Source: Deltaproteobacteria bacterium (GTDB taxonomy: Bacteria > Desulfobacterota > Dissulfuribacteria > Dissulfuribacterales > QOAL01). Taken from it: a stretch of 59,353 nt of DNA. Below, one piece after another: positions 32,898 through 42,241 of the stretch. Under the pieces are notes generated by a model. It was not told the DNA's origin. It was given only the letters and a program-made list of their open reading frames with translations, and did not search any database. Position numbers and translations under genes: made by a program. Location of the stretch: assembly GCA_027028245.1 (NCBI GenBank), contig JALVJO010000078.1, positions 1 to 59,353 on the forward strand, read 5' to 3'. Numbering within the stretch: the first letter of the stretch is position 1; every line of letters starts with the position of its first letter.

Positions 32898-34001
32898 ATG
32901 TTGCAGCTCAATATCGATTGTGAAGGGCCCATAACTCAAAATGACAATGCCTTTGAACTTTGCAGGGAGTTTGTGCCTGACGGGGGCAAATTCTTTTCCT
33001 TGATCAGTAAATATGATGATTTCCTGGCAGACGTGGAAAAACGTCCCGGTTACAAGGCAGGCGATACGCTCAAGCTGGTTCTTCCATTTTTGAAGGCCTT
33101 TGGTGTGACAGATGCCCAGATGGAGGAGTTTTCCAGGCAGACGCTGCTTCTCCTGCCTGGAACGGAACTGATGCTTCCTGAGGTAGTCGGGATGCTGCCT
33201 GGTTTTATTATCAGCACAAGCTACAGGCCGTATCTTGAGGCGTTATGTCAGGCTACAGGTTTCCCTCCTGAAAATGTCTTCTGTACCGAGGTGAGTCTCG
33301 ATAGCTATGATATCAGTGATGATGAAAGAAGGTATTTGAAGGATGTTTCTGCAGAAATAGCAGGCATGGACATGATCGAGTGGCCTCCAGAAGCAGGCAG
33401 TATTGAAGATGTTGCTTTGCATCACAGGAAAAACATAGAAAGACTGGACCAGATCTTCTGGGACGAGATTTACCGGATGAATATCGGAAAGATCTTTGAC
33501 GAGGTAAATCCTGTGGGCGGCATCGAAAAGGCGAATGCAGTCCAGGAAAGCTTAAACCGTACCGGCCTTTCGATCCAGGATGTCATCTACGTGGGAGACA
33601 GCATCACCGATGTCCAGGCCCTGGAACTGGTGGATTCCCACGGCGGAACAGCCGTTTCATTTAACGGCAACCGCTACGCCCTGAGGGCGGCAAGGTGGGC
33701 GGTTCTTTCTACCAGCACAGTCATTGTGGCAGGACTTTGCGGGCTCTTACTAAGGGAGGGAAACGATTTCCTGGAAAGGATTGAAACAGACAGAAGGGGT
33801 CAGCTTGATACCATAAATCTTGTCAGGCACATTAAGGCTTCAGGGGTTTCAAGGAAGATTGTTGATGTCCTGGAAAGTCTTGCAGTGAAAGGCGAGCTGC
33901 AGATATTCAGGGTTTCGTCAGCAGAGATGGACGTTTTGACAGAATCCAGCGAAAGGATGAGAAAAAACGTGCGGGGTCACGGCATAGGAGAGCTTGGCTG
34001 A
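32898..34001 (+). CDS. EhaR-like HAD-superfamily protein
   Basis: A 367-residue HAD-type protein resembling the predicted phosphohydrolase annotated as energy-converting hydrogenase A subunit R (COG4030). Motif I reads NIDCEGPITQNDNAFE, with Glu where most HAD phosphatases have the second Asp. Motif IV is VIYVGDSITDVQAL. The remainder is mixed alpha/beta with an insert between motifs. The ATG at 32898 is favoured because GGGGG lies 9 nt ahead; the ATG at 32889 would have no spacing. No Eha/Ech hydrogenase genes are nearby, so the methanogen name is only a family label and the substrate is unknown. The hybrid kinase starts 6 bases later. Confidence 0.7.
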   Translation: MLQLNIDCEGPITQNDNAFELCREFVPDGGKFFSLISKYDDFLADVEKRPGYKAGDTLKLVLPFLKAFGVTDAQMEEFSRQTLLLLPGTELMLPEVVGMLPGFIISTSYRPYLEALCQATGFPPENVFCTEVSLDSYDISDDERRYLKDVSAEIAGMDMIEWPPEAGSIEDVALHHRKNIERLDQIFWDEIYRMNIGKIFDEVNPVGGIEKANAVQESLNRTGLSIQDVIYVGDSITDVQALELVDSHGGTAVSFNGNRYALRAARWAVLSTSTVIVAGLCGLLLREGNDFLERIETDRRGQLDTINLVRHIKASGVSRKIVDVLESLAVKGELQIFRVSSAEMDVLTESSERMRKNVRGHGIGELG

Positions 34002-34007
34002 TAAGAT

Positions 34008-36812
34008 ATGGAGCGCAAAAGAAGTTTTACCAGGCTAACACAGTTATGGGGAATTATTCTCATACTTGGCGTTGCTTTTACTATAACTGCAGTTGACGTG
34101 GCAGGCTCGTGGCACGACCTTGAGCAAAGATCCAGGCAGATGCGTGCCGACTATATCTCCAGCCAGAAAGACATTATCAAAGAAGAGGTCATGCGGGTAG
34201 TGCACATGATATCTTCGCAAAGGAGCCAGGCAGAAAAGCTTACCAGGGACAGGATCAGGCAGAGAGTACGTGAGGCATGCATTATTGCACAAAATATCTA
34301 TCTTCAGAACAAGGATGTAAAATCGCCGGCTGAAATCCAGAAGATGATCGTCGAGGCCCTTAGACCAATTCGTTTTGAGCAGGGCCTGGGATATTATTTC
34401 ATCACCAACCTGGATGGACAGGTGATAATGAATGCAGACAGGCCGCAGCTTGAAGGGCTGAATTATTCCGCGTGGCAGACCAGTGCTGAAAAAGCACTCT
34501 GTCTAGCCATACTCAGGATTGCAAGGTCAAAAGGCGAGGGTTTTTTTGAATACAACTGGTCCAAGCCGGGTTTCCACGGAAAAAAGTTTAAAAAGCTATC
34601 ATTTTTCAAGCTGTTCAAGCCCTATGACTGGGTGATAGGAACAGGACTTTATCTTGATGACATCGAAAATCAGCTTAAAAAACACCTTCTTACCACTATA
34701 AGCAGCATCCGTTTCGGAAAGGAAGGGTATATCTTCATCAACCGTTTCGACGGGGAAGCCCTGGTCTCAAACGGGAAGGTCTGTCAAGGGCATCGAAAAT
34801 TATGGGAGGTATTCAATGAACATCCTGACAGAATCAGGGAGATTTTCAGAAAAGAATACAATGCTGCACAGGAAAAGGACGGCAGATATATAAATTATAC
34901 CCATATTAAATTGACTGATCCTCAACAAAAAGCCCCAAAGGTTTCTTTCATATACGGAATGCCCGACTTGAAATGGCTTATAGGTGCCGGAGTCTACCTG
35001 GATGACGTAGAAAGAGATATAGCTGCCATGCAGCAGGAACTTACCGGGCAGATCAGGACTAAAGTAATGCTCTTTTCCCTTATCGCCCTGGGTGTTGCTG
35101 CAGTTTTCTTGTTTCTTTTCAATCGGTTAAATAGGAAGCTCAGCAATGACATAATCCTGTTCGTGAAGTTTTTCAACAGGGCTGCACGTTCAAGTGAACC
35201 AATTGACCGCAGCAGGGTCCAGTTCATAGAACTCGACCGCATTGCCCACTACGCCAACAAGATGATAGAAGACAGGAAGAATGCAGAAGAAGCCCTGAAA
35301 CAGAGCGAGGCCAAGTTTAGGGATCTTGTTGAATCCTCAAGTGACATGCTTTGGGAACTCAAGCTTGAAGGCCTGGTCATGACTTACGTAAGCCCCAGGA
35401 TTGAAGATATGCTGGGCTACAAGCCTGAGGAGGTGATAGGACGTCCTTTTACCGATTTCATGGATCCGAAAGAGGCGCAGCGGCTCCTGGGTATATTGAA
35501 ACAGCTTCTGCAAGAAAAGGGCCCGATAAAATTTCTCGAACACACCCTCCTCCACAGGGATGGCTATCCTGTTATCGTTGAGACGAGCGGGGTGCCCTTT
35601 TTTGATCCAGAAGGCAGGATCGAGGGCTATCGCGGCGTTGACAGGGATATAACCCAGAGAAAACAGGTTGAAGAAGAACTTCAAAAGATGCAGAAGCTCA
35701 AGAGCGTTGGAACTCTGGCAGGCGGCATAGCCCATGATTTCAATAACATACTTACCGGTGTGTTTGGCAATATAGAAGTGGCCAAATTCAAGCTTGCCCT
35801 TGATCACGATGCATATCCCTTTCTGGAAAAGGCAGGCGACGCCCTGGAAAGGGCCACCAGTCTCACCAAACAGCTCCTGACTTTTGCCAGGGGGGGAGAC
35901 CCTGTGCTGGAAACAGTGGATCTTGGGACATTAATAAAAAACTCTGTGGCTTTTAATCTGAGCGGAAGCAATGTCAAGGCTCATTTCAAGCTTCCGGAAG
36001 ATCTTTGGTATATCAAGGCTGACAAGGGGCAGATGGATCAGGTCATAGGAAATCTGGTTATCAATGCCAAGCACGCAATGCCTGATGGAGGCAACCTGTA
36101 CGTTTCTGCAGAAAATATCGAGAACATAAAAAGCGGGCCGGCCCCTCACCTATCAGGAGACTTTGTCAAGGTTACTATTCAAGATGAAGGAACCGGCATT
36201 TCATCCAAGCATATAGACAGGATATTCGATCCTTATTTCAGCACGAAACAGACTGGTTCAGGTCTGGGGCTTGCTACTGTGCACAGTATCATAACAAAAC
36301 ACGGAGGCAGCATTTTCGTGGAATCAGTAGCGGACAAGGGGACCTTATTCACCATCCTCCTGCCAGCAGACTGTTTCGGCAACCAGCCTGGTGCCGGACC
36401 GGCTGAAAAGGCCTCTGGAAAGCGTCCTGCTGTTTCAGGCCGTGTTCTTGTTATGGATGATGATGAAATGGTTCGTGATGTCCTTGCCGCAATGCTCAGA
36501 AGGTGCGGTTATGACTACGACTTTGTTGCAGATGGAAAAGATGCCGTGGAAAAATATGCGGCAGCCATGGAGGAAGACAGACCCTTTGATGCGGTAATAG
36601 TGGATCTTACTGTTCCAGGCGGAATGGGCGGCCAGGAGGCTGGAAGAAAGATCCTGGAAATCGATTCATCTGCAAGGATAATTGTTGCAAGCGGTTATTC
36701 CACCGATCGCATCATGGCTGCTTACAAGGAGTACGGATTCAAGGGCAGGATTATCAAGCCCTTCCAGTACAAGGATCTTGAGGCGGTGCTGGCCCGGGTT
36801 CTGAGGTTTTGA
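34008..36812 (+). CDS. Hybrid sensor histidine kinase with two Cache domains, PAS and receiver
   Basis: A 934-residue inner-membrane signalling protein. TM1 spans about 12-33. Two Cache-type extracytoplasmic domains follow (LGYYFITNLDGQVIMNADRP ... WVIGTGLYLDDIENQLKK, then GKEGYIFINRFDGEALVSN ... WLIGAGVYLDDVERDI). TM2 lies near 350-370. A PAS domain spans about 430-550 (KFRDLVESSSDMLWELKLEG ... GYRGVDRDITQRK). The HisKA box GGIAHDFNNILTG is near 575 (phospho-His). HATPase boxes are NLVINAKHAMPDG and GLGLATVHSI. A C-terminal receiver carries DDDEMVRDVLAAML and the phospho-Asp in IVDLTVPGGMGG near 865. It likely senses a small extracellular ligand. No output gene is adjacent. A MITE copy begins 18 bases after the stop. 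Confidence 0.92.
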   Translation: MERKRSFTRLTQLWGIILILGVAFTITAVDVAGSWHDLEQRSRQMRADYISSQKDIIKEEVMRVVHMISSQRSQAEKLTRDRIRQRVREACIIAQNIYLQNKDVKSPAEIQKMIVEALRPIRFEQGLGYYFITNLDGQVIMNADRPQLEGLNYSAWQTSAEKALCLAILRIARSKGEGFFEYNWSKPGFHGKKFKKLSFFKLFKPYDWVIGTGLYLDDIENQLKKHLLTTISSIRFGKEGYIFINRFDGEALVSNGKVCQGHRKLWEVFNEHPDRIREIFRKEYNAAQEKDGRYINYTHIKLTDPQQKAPKVSFIYGMPDLKWLIGAGVYLDDVERDIAAMQQELTGQIRTKVMLFSLIALGVAAVFLFLFNRLNRKLSNDIILFVKFFNRAARSSEPIDRSRVQFIELDRIAHYANKMIEDRKNAEEALKQSEAKFRDLVESSSDMLWELKLEGLVMTYVSPRIEDMLGYKPEEVIGRPFTDFMDPKEAQRLLGILKQLLQEKGPIKFLEHTLLHRDGYPVIVETSGVPFFDPEGRIEGYRGVDRDITQRKQVEEELQKMQKLKSVGTLAGGIAHDFNNILTGVFGNIEVAKFKLALDHDAYPFLEKAGDALERATSLTKQLLTFARGGDPVLETVDLGTLIKNSVAFNLSGSNVKAHFKLPEDLWYIKADKGQMDQVIGNLVINAKHAMPDGGNLYVSAENIENIKSGPAPHLSGDFVKVTIQDEGTGISSKHIDRIFDPYFSTKQTGSGLGLATVHSIITKHGGSIFVESVADKGTLFTILLPADCFGNQPGAGPAEKASGKRPAVSGRVLVMDDDEMVRDVLAAMLRRCGYDYDFVADGKDAVEKYAAAMEEDRPFDAVIVDLTVPGGMGGQEAGRKILEIDSSARIIVASGYSTDRIMAAYKEYGFKGRIIKPFQYKDLEAVLARVLRF

Positions 36813-36830
36813 CAGAGATGCTTTCAGATC

Positions 36831-37054
36831 GGAGCATTCCCGGTTTGTCCCTGTGCGAGGAAGGGCAAGGATCGGCGCATTTCTTTCAAGGTTCACCAAG
36901 CCGCTGTGCAGATTTCAAATCCTTCTCGAATAAAGACATGGCCAGTCTCAGCGGCTTCACTGCGGCTGAAGTTGGCTTCCTCGTGGTGAAAGCTTTCAAG
37001 AAATTCCCCTCCCTTGCCCGTGGCACAAATGGTGGGACAAAATGGGAATGCTCC
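36831..37054. repeat. MITE-like element, copy 1 (224 bp)
   Basis: Starts GGAGCATTCCCGGTTTGTCC and ends GGACAAAATGGGAATGCTCC, inverted arms of about 21 bp with two mismatches. Nested inside are TTTCTTTCAAGGTTCACCA (36880-36898) with TGGTGAAAGCTTTCAAGAAA (36984-37003), and AAGCCGCTG (36898-36906) with CAGCGGCTT (36949-36957). The unit can therefore fold into a long hairpin. Aligned by eye to copy 3 it differs at about 19 positions without gaps. No transposase is present. A plus-strand frame (FFQGSPSRCADF ... GTNGGTKWECS) stays open, as in the other copies. Confidence 0.85.
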
Positions 37055-37090
37055 CTTTCAGATAAAGGTGAAACCTCCATGGGCGAAGAT

Positions 37091-37117
37091 AAAAAAGGCG
37101 GGCTTTTTGCCCGCCTT
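37091..37117 (-). terminator. Terminator downstream of dxs
   Basis: AAGGCGGGC-TTTTT-GCCCGCCTT (37095-37117) is a perfect 9-bp GC-rich stem. On the minus strand it is followed by a TTTTTT run, so it ends dxs transcription about 90 bases past its stop. A weaker T-rich stretch on the plus strand could also stop the hybrid kinase transcript. Confidence 0.88.
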
Positions 37118-37205
37118 AAATCTTTTCGGCCGATTATAAAAGAAATATTTTGTTCGGCATTATAAGTGCATAATTTGGGACTATTAGCGGCAGAGTCGGC
37201 CTGCT

Positions 37206-39131
37206 TTAGACTCTAAGTGAATGTACCTTTGCGGGTTTTTTCCTGTTTGTGCCGGAGACCTGGAGAAGTTCACGGGCTGCTTGAAGCAATGATGCCACGT
37301 CTATGCCTGCTTCCTTGCGGAGATTTTCCTGGCTGCCATGCTCTATGAACCTGTCCGGCAGGCCCAGACGCTTGACCAGCACCTCAGACATGTTTTCATC
37401 TGCCAGAACTTCCAATACTGCTGATCCGAACCCTCCCATGAGGGCATTTTCTTCAATGGTTATAATCTTGCCCGTGGCAGCGGCCATTTTCTTGATTACT
37501 TCCCTGTCCAGGGGCTTGACAAATCTCATGTTCACCACTGCGGCCTTGATGCCATCCTTCAGTAGTTCATCTGCGGCCTGGAGGGCTGTATGAACATGGT
37601 GGCCCATTGCCAGAATTGAAATATCACTGCCTTCACGCTCAACAGAGGCCTTGCCTATGGGAAGGGCCTTAAGCTGCCAGTCGAGACTTACTCCTATGCC
37701 GTTTCCCCTGGGATAGCGCACGGCCACAGGACCGTTGTGATTTACTGCGGTAAAAAGCATGTGTTGCAGTTCATTTTCATCCCTTGGCGACATTACCACC
37801 ATGTTGGGTATCATCCTGAGAAAGGACAGGTCGAATACGCCGTGATGGGTCGGGCCGTCATCTCCAACCAGGCCGCCCCTGTCCAGTGCAAAGACCACAG
37901 GAAGATTGGAAAGACAGACGTCATGAATAATCTGGTCAAAGGCCCGTTGCAGGAAGGTGGAATAGATTGCAACAACTGGCTTCATACCCTCCAGGGCCAG
38001 TCCGGCTGCAAAGGTCACAGCGTGCTGTTCAGCAATACCCACATCGAAAAACCTCTCCGGAAGGGATTCCTGGAGTTGCTTGAGCCCTGTACCCGCCGGC
38101 ATTGCCGCAGTTATTCCCACTATTTTGGGGTCTTCCTTGGCAAGCCTGACAATGGTTTGGCCAAAGATTTGAGTATATGCCGGAGGCTTTGGAACGCGGG
38201 ATTTTTTTGGCTTGCCCGTGGCAATATCAAAAGGACCTACTCCATGGAAGAGGTCAGGATGCTTTTCTGCCGGGGGATAACCCTTACCCTTTTTGGTGAG
38301 CACATGAACCAGCACCGGCCCGGGAATGTTTTTTACATTCTGAAGTGTCTCAATCAGGGTCTCAATATGATGTCCCGGAATGGGGCCGACGTATTCAAAC
38401 TGGAGGGCCTCGAAAAGCATGCCCGGTGTCAGGAGGCTTTTCAGGGAATCCTCGCTTTTTTTCAAGACCTGCCAGATGTTGCCTCCGACCCCGGAGCGTT
38501 TGAGAAAGGCTTCCATTTCCTTTTTCAGCCTGGTGGCCACCCGGCCTGTGAGTTTTCTGCTCAGGAAGGAAGACAGTGCCCCCACGTTGGGAGAAATGGA
38601 CATTTCGTTGTCATTTAGTATGACGATAAGGTCTTTTCTCAGGTGTCCTGCGTTGTTTAGTGCCTCAAAGGCCATTCCAGCCGTCATGGAGCCGTCTCCA
38701 ATGACCGCTACAACCTTTGAGTCCTTTTCCCGAAGGCTGGCAGCAGTGGCCATGCCCAGGGCTGCGGAAATCGAGGTGCTGCTGTGTCCGGTATCAAGGG
38801 CATCGTGTTCGCTTTCACTCCTTTTGGGGAATCCGCTGATACCGTCCTGCTGCCTGAGTGTGGAAAACCTGTCTCGCCTGCCCGTAATAAGCTTGTGGGC
38901 GTAAGACTGATGGCCCACATCCCAGATTATCCTGTCCTTTGGAGAGTCAAAACAGTAATGCAGTGCCAGGGTGAGTTCCACAACACCAAGACTCGGCGCC
39001 AGGTGCCCTCCCTTTTCAGCCACTGTGCTGACGATGGTCTTTCTGATTTCAGAAGCAAGCTGTATGAGCTCCTTCTGGTTGAGCCCCTTGAGATCCTGTG
39101 GGGAATCAATGCTTTCAAGTAACACTCCCAT
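37206..39131 (-). CDS. dxs: 1-deoxy-D-xylulose-5-phosphate synthase
   Basis: First and committing enzyme of the MEP isoprenoid pathway. It condenses pyruvate and glyceraldehyde-3-P using thiamine diphosphate. The 641 residues match the family. Features are [21 protein letters not shown] with the catalytic His, [21 protein letters not shown], the ThDP motif [18 protein letters not shown] ... LNDNEMSIS, and the pyrimidine domain [22 protein letters not shown] (catalytic Glu). The C-terminal transketolase domain is complete. It lies 18 bases after ispA, so they form an operon supplying farnesyl diphosphate, a precursor for hopanoids and quinones. Confidence 0.97.
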   Translation of the reverse strand: MGVLLESIDSPQDLKGLNQKELIQLASEIRKTIVSTVAEKGGHLAPSLGVVELTLALHYCFDSPKDRIIWDVGHQSYAHKLITGRRDRFSTLRQQDGISGFPKRSESEHDALDTGHSSTSISAALGMATAASLREKDSKVVAVIGDGSMTAGMAFEALNNAGHLRKDLIVILNDNEMSISPNVGALSSFLSRKLTGRVATRLKKEMEAFLKRSGVGGNIWQVLKKSEDSLKSLLTPGMLFEALQFEYVGPIPGHHIETLIETLQNVKNIPGPVLVHVLTKKGKGYPPAEKHPDLFHGVGPFDIATGKPKKSRVPKPPAYTQIFGQTIVRLAKEDPKIVGITAAMPAGTGLKQLQESLPERFFDVGIAEQHAVTFAAGLALEGMKPVVAIYSTFLQRAFDQIIHDVCLSNLPVVFALDRGGLVGDDGPTHHGVFDLSFLRMIPNMVVMSPRDENELQHMLFTAVNHNGPVAVRYPRGNGIGVSLDWQLKALPIGKASVEREGSDISILAMGHHVHTALQAADELLKDGIKAAVVNMRFVKPLDREVIKKMAAATGKIITIEENALMGGFGSAVLEVLADENMSEVLVKRLGLPDRFIEHGSQENLRKEAGIDVASLLQAARELLQVSGTNRKKPAKVHSLRV

Positions 39132-39149
39132 GATATCTGCTGCTCCTTG

Positions 39150-40049
39150 TTATCTGTCTCTTTCTACCACGTAAGCGGCGATGGCCCTAAGGGGCTCTGC
39201 CTCTGGGCCGAAATCAGCCAGGGCCGCCAGGGCCTCGTCCTTTAGTTGAACTGCCTTTTTGCGTGCCTGCTCCAGGCCGAAAAGTGCCGGATAGGTGGCC
39301 TTTTGATTCTTTTCATCCGAACCCACGGGCTTTCCTATCTTTTGTTCATCACCAACCACGTCCAGGATGTCGTCTACTACCTGGAAGGCGAGGCCCAGGG
39401 CGGTTCCGTATTTTTTTAGATTTTTCACCTGTTCTTGTCTGCCGTTTCCCAGCATGGCCCCCATTTCTACAGAGGCCCTTATTAGGGCTCCTGTCTTTTT
39501 GGAATGTATGAACGAAAGGGTCTGTGCATCAGTGGTCTTTCCCTCGAAAATGATATCGGCAGTCTGTCCGCCCACCATGCCGTTGATGCCTGCTGCATCT
39601 GCAAAGACATAGACAACATCCAGCAGGGTCGAGGGATCCAGCGCATTTTTCATGTCCGGATGGGCCAAAAGTTCAAATGCAAAGGTCAAGAGTCCGTCCC
39701 CCGCAAGGATTGCAACGGCCTCACCGAAGACCTTGTGGCAGGTAGGCTTACCCCTTCTCAGATCATCATTGTCCATGGCCGGCAGATCATCATGGATGAG
39801 GGAATAGGTGTGAACGCATTCCAGGGCACAAGCTGCAGGCATGACAGATGAAGTACTGCCTCCTACTGCTTCGCAGGCCGCCATGAGGAGAATGGGCCTG
39901 ACCCTTTTGCCACCGGCCGCCAGGCTGTAACGCATTGCCTCCACCACCTTGTCGGAGGGACCTTCCGGAAGGGGCAGCACATGCTCCAGGGCCTGGTCAA
40001 TCATGGCCTTCCTGGCCTTTAAATAATCATGTAAGTCAAAGTTTTCCAT
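39150..40049 (-). CDS. ispA: Polyprenyl (farnesyl/geranylgeranyl) diphosphate synthase
   Basis: Chain-elongating trans-prenyltransferase of about 299 residues. The first Asp-rich motif is SLIHDDLPAMDNDDLRRGKPTCHK (DDxx(xx)D), the second is AFQVVDDILDVVGD, and GGKRVRPILLMAACEAVGG is the IPP-binding part. The frame is open to a GTG at 40097, but the ATG at 40049 fits the family N-terminus (MENFDLHDYLKARKAMID); neither has a clear ribosome site. The product length is probably C15 (or C20), from the bulky residues before the first Asp motif, but this needs assay. It lies upstream of dxs in the same operon; xseB, often here, is absent. Confidence 0.93.
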   Translation of the reverse strand: MENFDLHDYLKARKAMIDQALEHVLPLPEGPSDKVVEAMRYSLAAGGKRVRPILLMAACEAVGGSTSSVMPAACALECVHTYSLIHDDLPAMDNDDLRRGKPTCHKVFGEAVAILAGDGLLTFAFELLAHPDMKNALDPSTLLDVVYVFADAAGINGMVGGQTADIIFEGKTTDAQTLSFIHSKKTGALIRASVEMGAMLGNGRQEQVKNLKKYGTALGLAFQVVDDILDVVGDEQKIGKPVGSDEKNQKATYPALFGLEQARKKAVQLKDEALAALADFGPEAEPLRAIAAYVVERDR

Positions 40050-40246
40050 TTGGAATCTTATTGGTTCAGGATAATGACTGCGTGTCCTTTTGTCCACTTC
40101 TCCAAAAAAAGATTAGACCTATCAAATTACTTTTAGATGGCGGATTGTGTCAATGAATTTCTGATTTATATTCTGTATAAATTACAGTCTGTTGGTGTTA
40201 TCCATTTGTTCTGGCTGCTTGCAACAACGAATTAGGATTCGGCAAC

Positions 40247-40774
40247 GTGATAATCTGCTTGGATGCTGCATATGGAGACGGGTTTGCTGCCGGTTGTGCA
40301 ATTGCCTTTAGGGCCATTGATTCAGATGCTTACCAGGCAGTCTATACGGATTATACAAGAGGGACCTTTCCGTACATTCCCGGGCGTTTCTATCTCAGGG
40401 AACTCCCGGTCCTTATCAGGGTCTTGAAACAGGTGACGGAAAGGCCCGGTCTTCTCGTGGTTGATGGTTACGTGCGGCTTCCTGGTAAAAGACCGGGTTT
40501 GGGAATGCATCTGTTTCAGAGCCTTGGAGGCAATATTCCGGTTATTGGTATTGCCAAAAATCCCTACAGGGGACATTCTTTTTGTAATAAGGTCTTAAGG
40601 GGAAACAGCCGCCGTCCCCTTTATGTTACCTCAGCAGGTGTGAAAGAGGCCGAAGCAGCAGATATGGTAAGGCAAATGAGCGGCAGTTTTCGTCTCCCTG
40701 ATATGGTTCGTGCTGCTGACAGGTTTGCGCGCCGCTGTATTGCCGAGATGCAAAGGGAGGTACGGCATGGATGA
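40247..40774 (+). CDS. Endonuclease-V-like protein, short and divergent
   Basis: A 175-residue protein with the endonuclease V fold signatures. It starts IICLDAAYGDG (first catalytic Asp region), has the wedge motif PYIPGRFYLRE with the catalytic Glu, VDGYVRLPGKRPGLGMH (second Asp) and IGIAKNPY with the conserved Lys. Compared with the usual VDGHGxxHPR block the His pair is lost (VDGY ... LP), so canonical cleavage of deaminated DNA is uncertain. It lacks the N-terminal ~45 residues of full-length Nfi. GTG start at 40247. It overlaps the methyltransferase gene by 8 bases. Confidence 0.7.
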   Translation: MIICLDAAYGDGFAAGCAIAFRAIDSDAYQAVYTDYTRGTFPYIPGRFYLRELPVLIRVLKQVTERPGLLVVDGYVRLPGKRPGLGMHLFQSLGGNIPVIGIAKNPYRGHSFCNKVLRGNSRRPLYVTSAGVKEAEAADMVRQMSGSFRLPDMVRAADRFARRCIAEMQREVRHG

Positions 40775-41366
40775 AAGGAAGCAGCGTTTTGAAGAAAGAT
40801 ACCGCACGGGCAACATGCCATGGGACATAGGCAGGCCCGATTACAACCTGATACAAATCCTGGATGCCTATGAAATTCCAAGGGGCAAAGCCCTGGAAAT
40901 AGGCTGCGGAACCGGGGATAATGCGCTGTTCTTGGCAGAAAAGGGCTTCGAGGTGGTGGGGACTGAGATAGTTGAGCAGGCCCAGGAGGCTGCGTGCAAA
41001 AAGGCAAAGAAAAGGGGAAAAGAATGCAGATTCGTCCTCATGGATATACTGGAAAGAGAAATTCCGGGAGGGCCCTTTGTATTTGCATTTGACAGAGGCT
41101 GCTTTCACTCCTTTGATTCTGAAGAAAAGAGAAAAAGATTTGCCAGATCCGTGAAAGAACATCTCGGGGCAGGGGGATACTGGTTAAGCCTTATAGGAAA
41201 TGCCGATGAGGATCGGAAAGGACCAGGCCCTCCACAAAGGACCGCTCTTGAGATTGTTCAGGCAGTTGAACCTTTTTTCGAGATTATTCTTTTGAAGTCA
41301 GGCCATTTCGATTCGAATTTGAAACCTCCGCCCAGGAACTGGGTAATGCTTGCGCGCCGGAGATGA
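40767..41366 (+). CDS. Class I SAM-dependent methyltransferase
   Basis: A 199-residue cytosolic methyltransferase. The SAM motif is ALEIGCGTGDNALFLAEKGFEVVGTE, and WDIGRPDYNL at the start resembles TehB/thiopurine-methyltransferase-like proteins. The substrate is unknown; the DRGCFHSF and NWVMLARR segments are typical of this small-molecule group. The start is the ATG at 40767, with AAAGGGAGG (40752-40760) ahead; an upstream in-frame Met is rejected. It overlaps the endonuclease-V-like gene. Confidence 0.85.
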   Translation: MDERKQRFEERYRTGNMPWDIGRPDYNLIQILDAYEIPRGKALEIGCGTGDNALFLAEKGFEVVGTEIVEQAQEAACKKAKKRGKECRFVLMDILEREIPGGPFVFAFDRGCFHSFDSEEKRKRFARSVKEHLGAGGYWLSLIGNADEDRKGPGPPQRTALEIVQAVEPFFEIILLKSGHFDSNLKPPPRNWVMLARRR

Positions 41367-41405
41367 GGTTGTCTTTGGGTTCCGGCGCGCGAATAACAGG
41401 ATTTT

Positions 41406-41735
41406 TTAAAGGCTTATCGGCTGTGCGAGCTTGATGAAATGTTCCAGGCCCGTGCCGTCGGTGACCCTTATGATCTTTATTCCGCCGTCTTCTTCGACGC
41501 AGATTTCCTGGGGTTTATTGATGAGGTGATCAAGATCCTCGCAAAATACCGACAGTACCTTGTCCTTGGGGTCATAGCTTATTCCTGCCAGGGTGAGATT
41601 TTTTCCTTCTTCAGCTTCTGACACGCTGGGGGCCACCAGTTCTATGGTGGTCTTTTCTGACAGGCCTTTAAGCTTTTTGGAAAAATTATCAAAAAATTCC
41701 TCCCATTCTGCTGGAACTATACATTTTTCAGCCAT
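41406..41735 (-). CDS. DUF5335 family protein
   Basis: A 109-residue protein matching DUF5335 by its opening WEEFFDNFSKKLKG, the internal AGISYDPKDKVLSVFCEDLDHLINKPQEICV and the C-terminal IIRVTDGTGLEHFIKLAQP. The family is of unknown function and usually single-domain. It has no signal peptide. It lies alone, and a MITE copy sits in its upstream region (41841-42063). Confidence 0.75.
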   Translation of the reverse strand: MAEKCIVPAEWEEFFDNFSKKLKGLSEKTTIELVAPSVSEAEEGKNLTLAGISYDPKDKVLSVFCEDLDHLINKPQEICVEEDGGIKIIRVTDGTGLEHFIKLAQPISL

Positions 41736-41840
41736 TTTATTCCTCCTCTTGAGTTTTTAGTGGAATTAGAAATCTCATGCTGTTTATCAAACCCATAAGC
41801 ACTGGGCACTGGCAAGTCAACCGGTCCAGCTGCTGGGAAG

Positions 41841-42063
41841 GGAGCATGACCAGTTTGTACCTGTACGAGGAATGGCAAGGAAGGATTGTTTCTTTCAAGG
41901 TTCACCAAGCCGCTGTGCAGATTTCACATTCTTCTCGAATACAGACGTCGCCAATCTCAGCGGCTTGACTGCGGCTGAAGTTGGCTTCCTTGTGGTGAAA
42001 CCTTTCAAGAAACAACCCTTCCTTGCCAGTGTCACAAATGGGGGGACAAACTGGGAATGCTCC
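41841..42063. repeat. MITE-like element, copy 2 (223 bp), most diverged
   Basis: The left end GGAGCATGACCAGTTTGTAC and right end GGACAAACTGGGAATGCTCC are inverted, with more mismatches than in copies 1 and 3. A one-base deletion lies in the left third. Outside the shared element both flanks carry inverted CCAGCTGCTGG / CCAGCAGCTGG-type bases, extending the palindrome. The internal frame (FFQGSPSRCADF ... LSGLTAAEVGFLVV ... WECSSS) is still open. It sits between the DUF5335 and 42242 genes, upstream of both. Confidence 0.8.
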
Positions 42064-42241
42064 AGCAGCTGGCAAAGGCGGTTAGACAACATGCATCTTA
42101 AAAAACATTGAAAGAGACCGCGGGCTCATGTTAGTTAAAGGCCCTTGGCTTTTCTTTAGCGTTTTCAGTCAGGAATAGCCCATCCAAGAGGACATGACCT
42201 GCGGATCTTGTCAGAGGATAAAGTTTTCAGGAGAAAAGGAC

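Noticed and set aside
36831-37054. Short protein-coding genes inside the repeat copies (plus and minus frames)
   Set aside because: Frames lack ribosome sites and a consistent start, overlap on both strands and are better explained by a palindromic MITE. Kept as an open point in the findings instead of a CDS.
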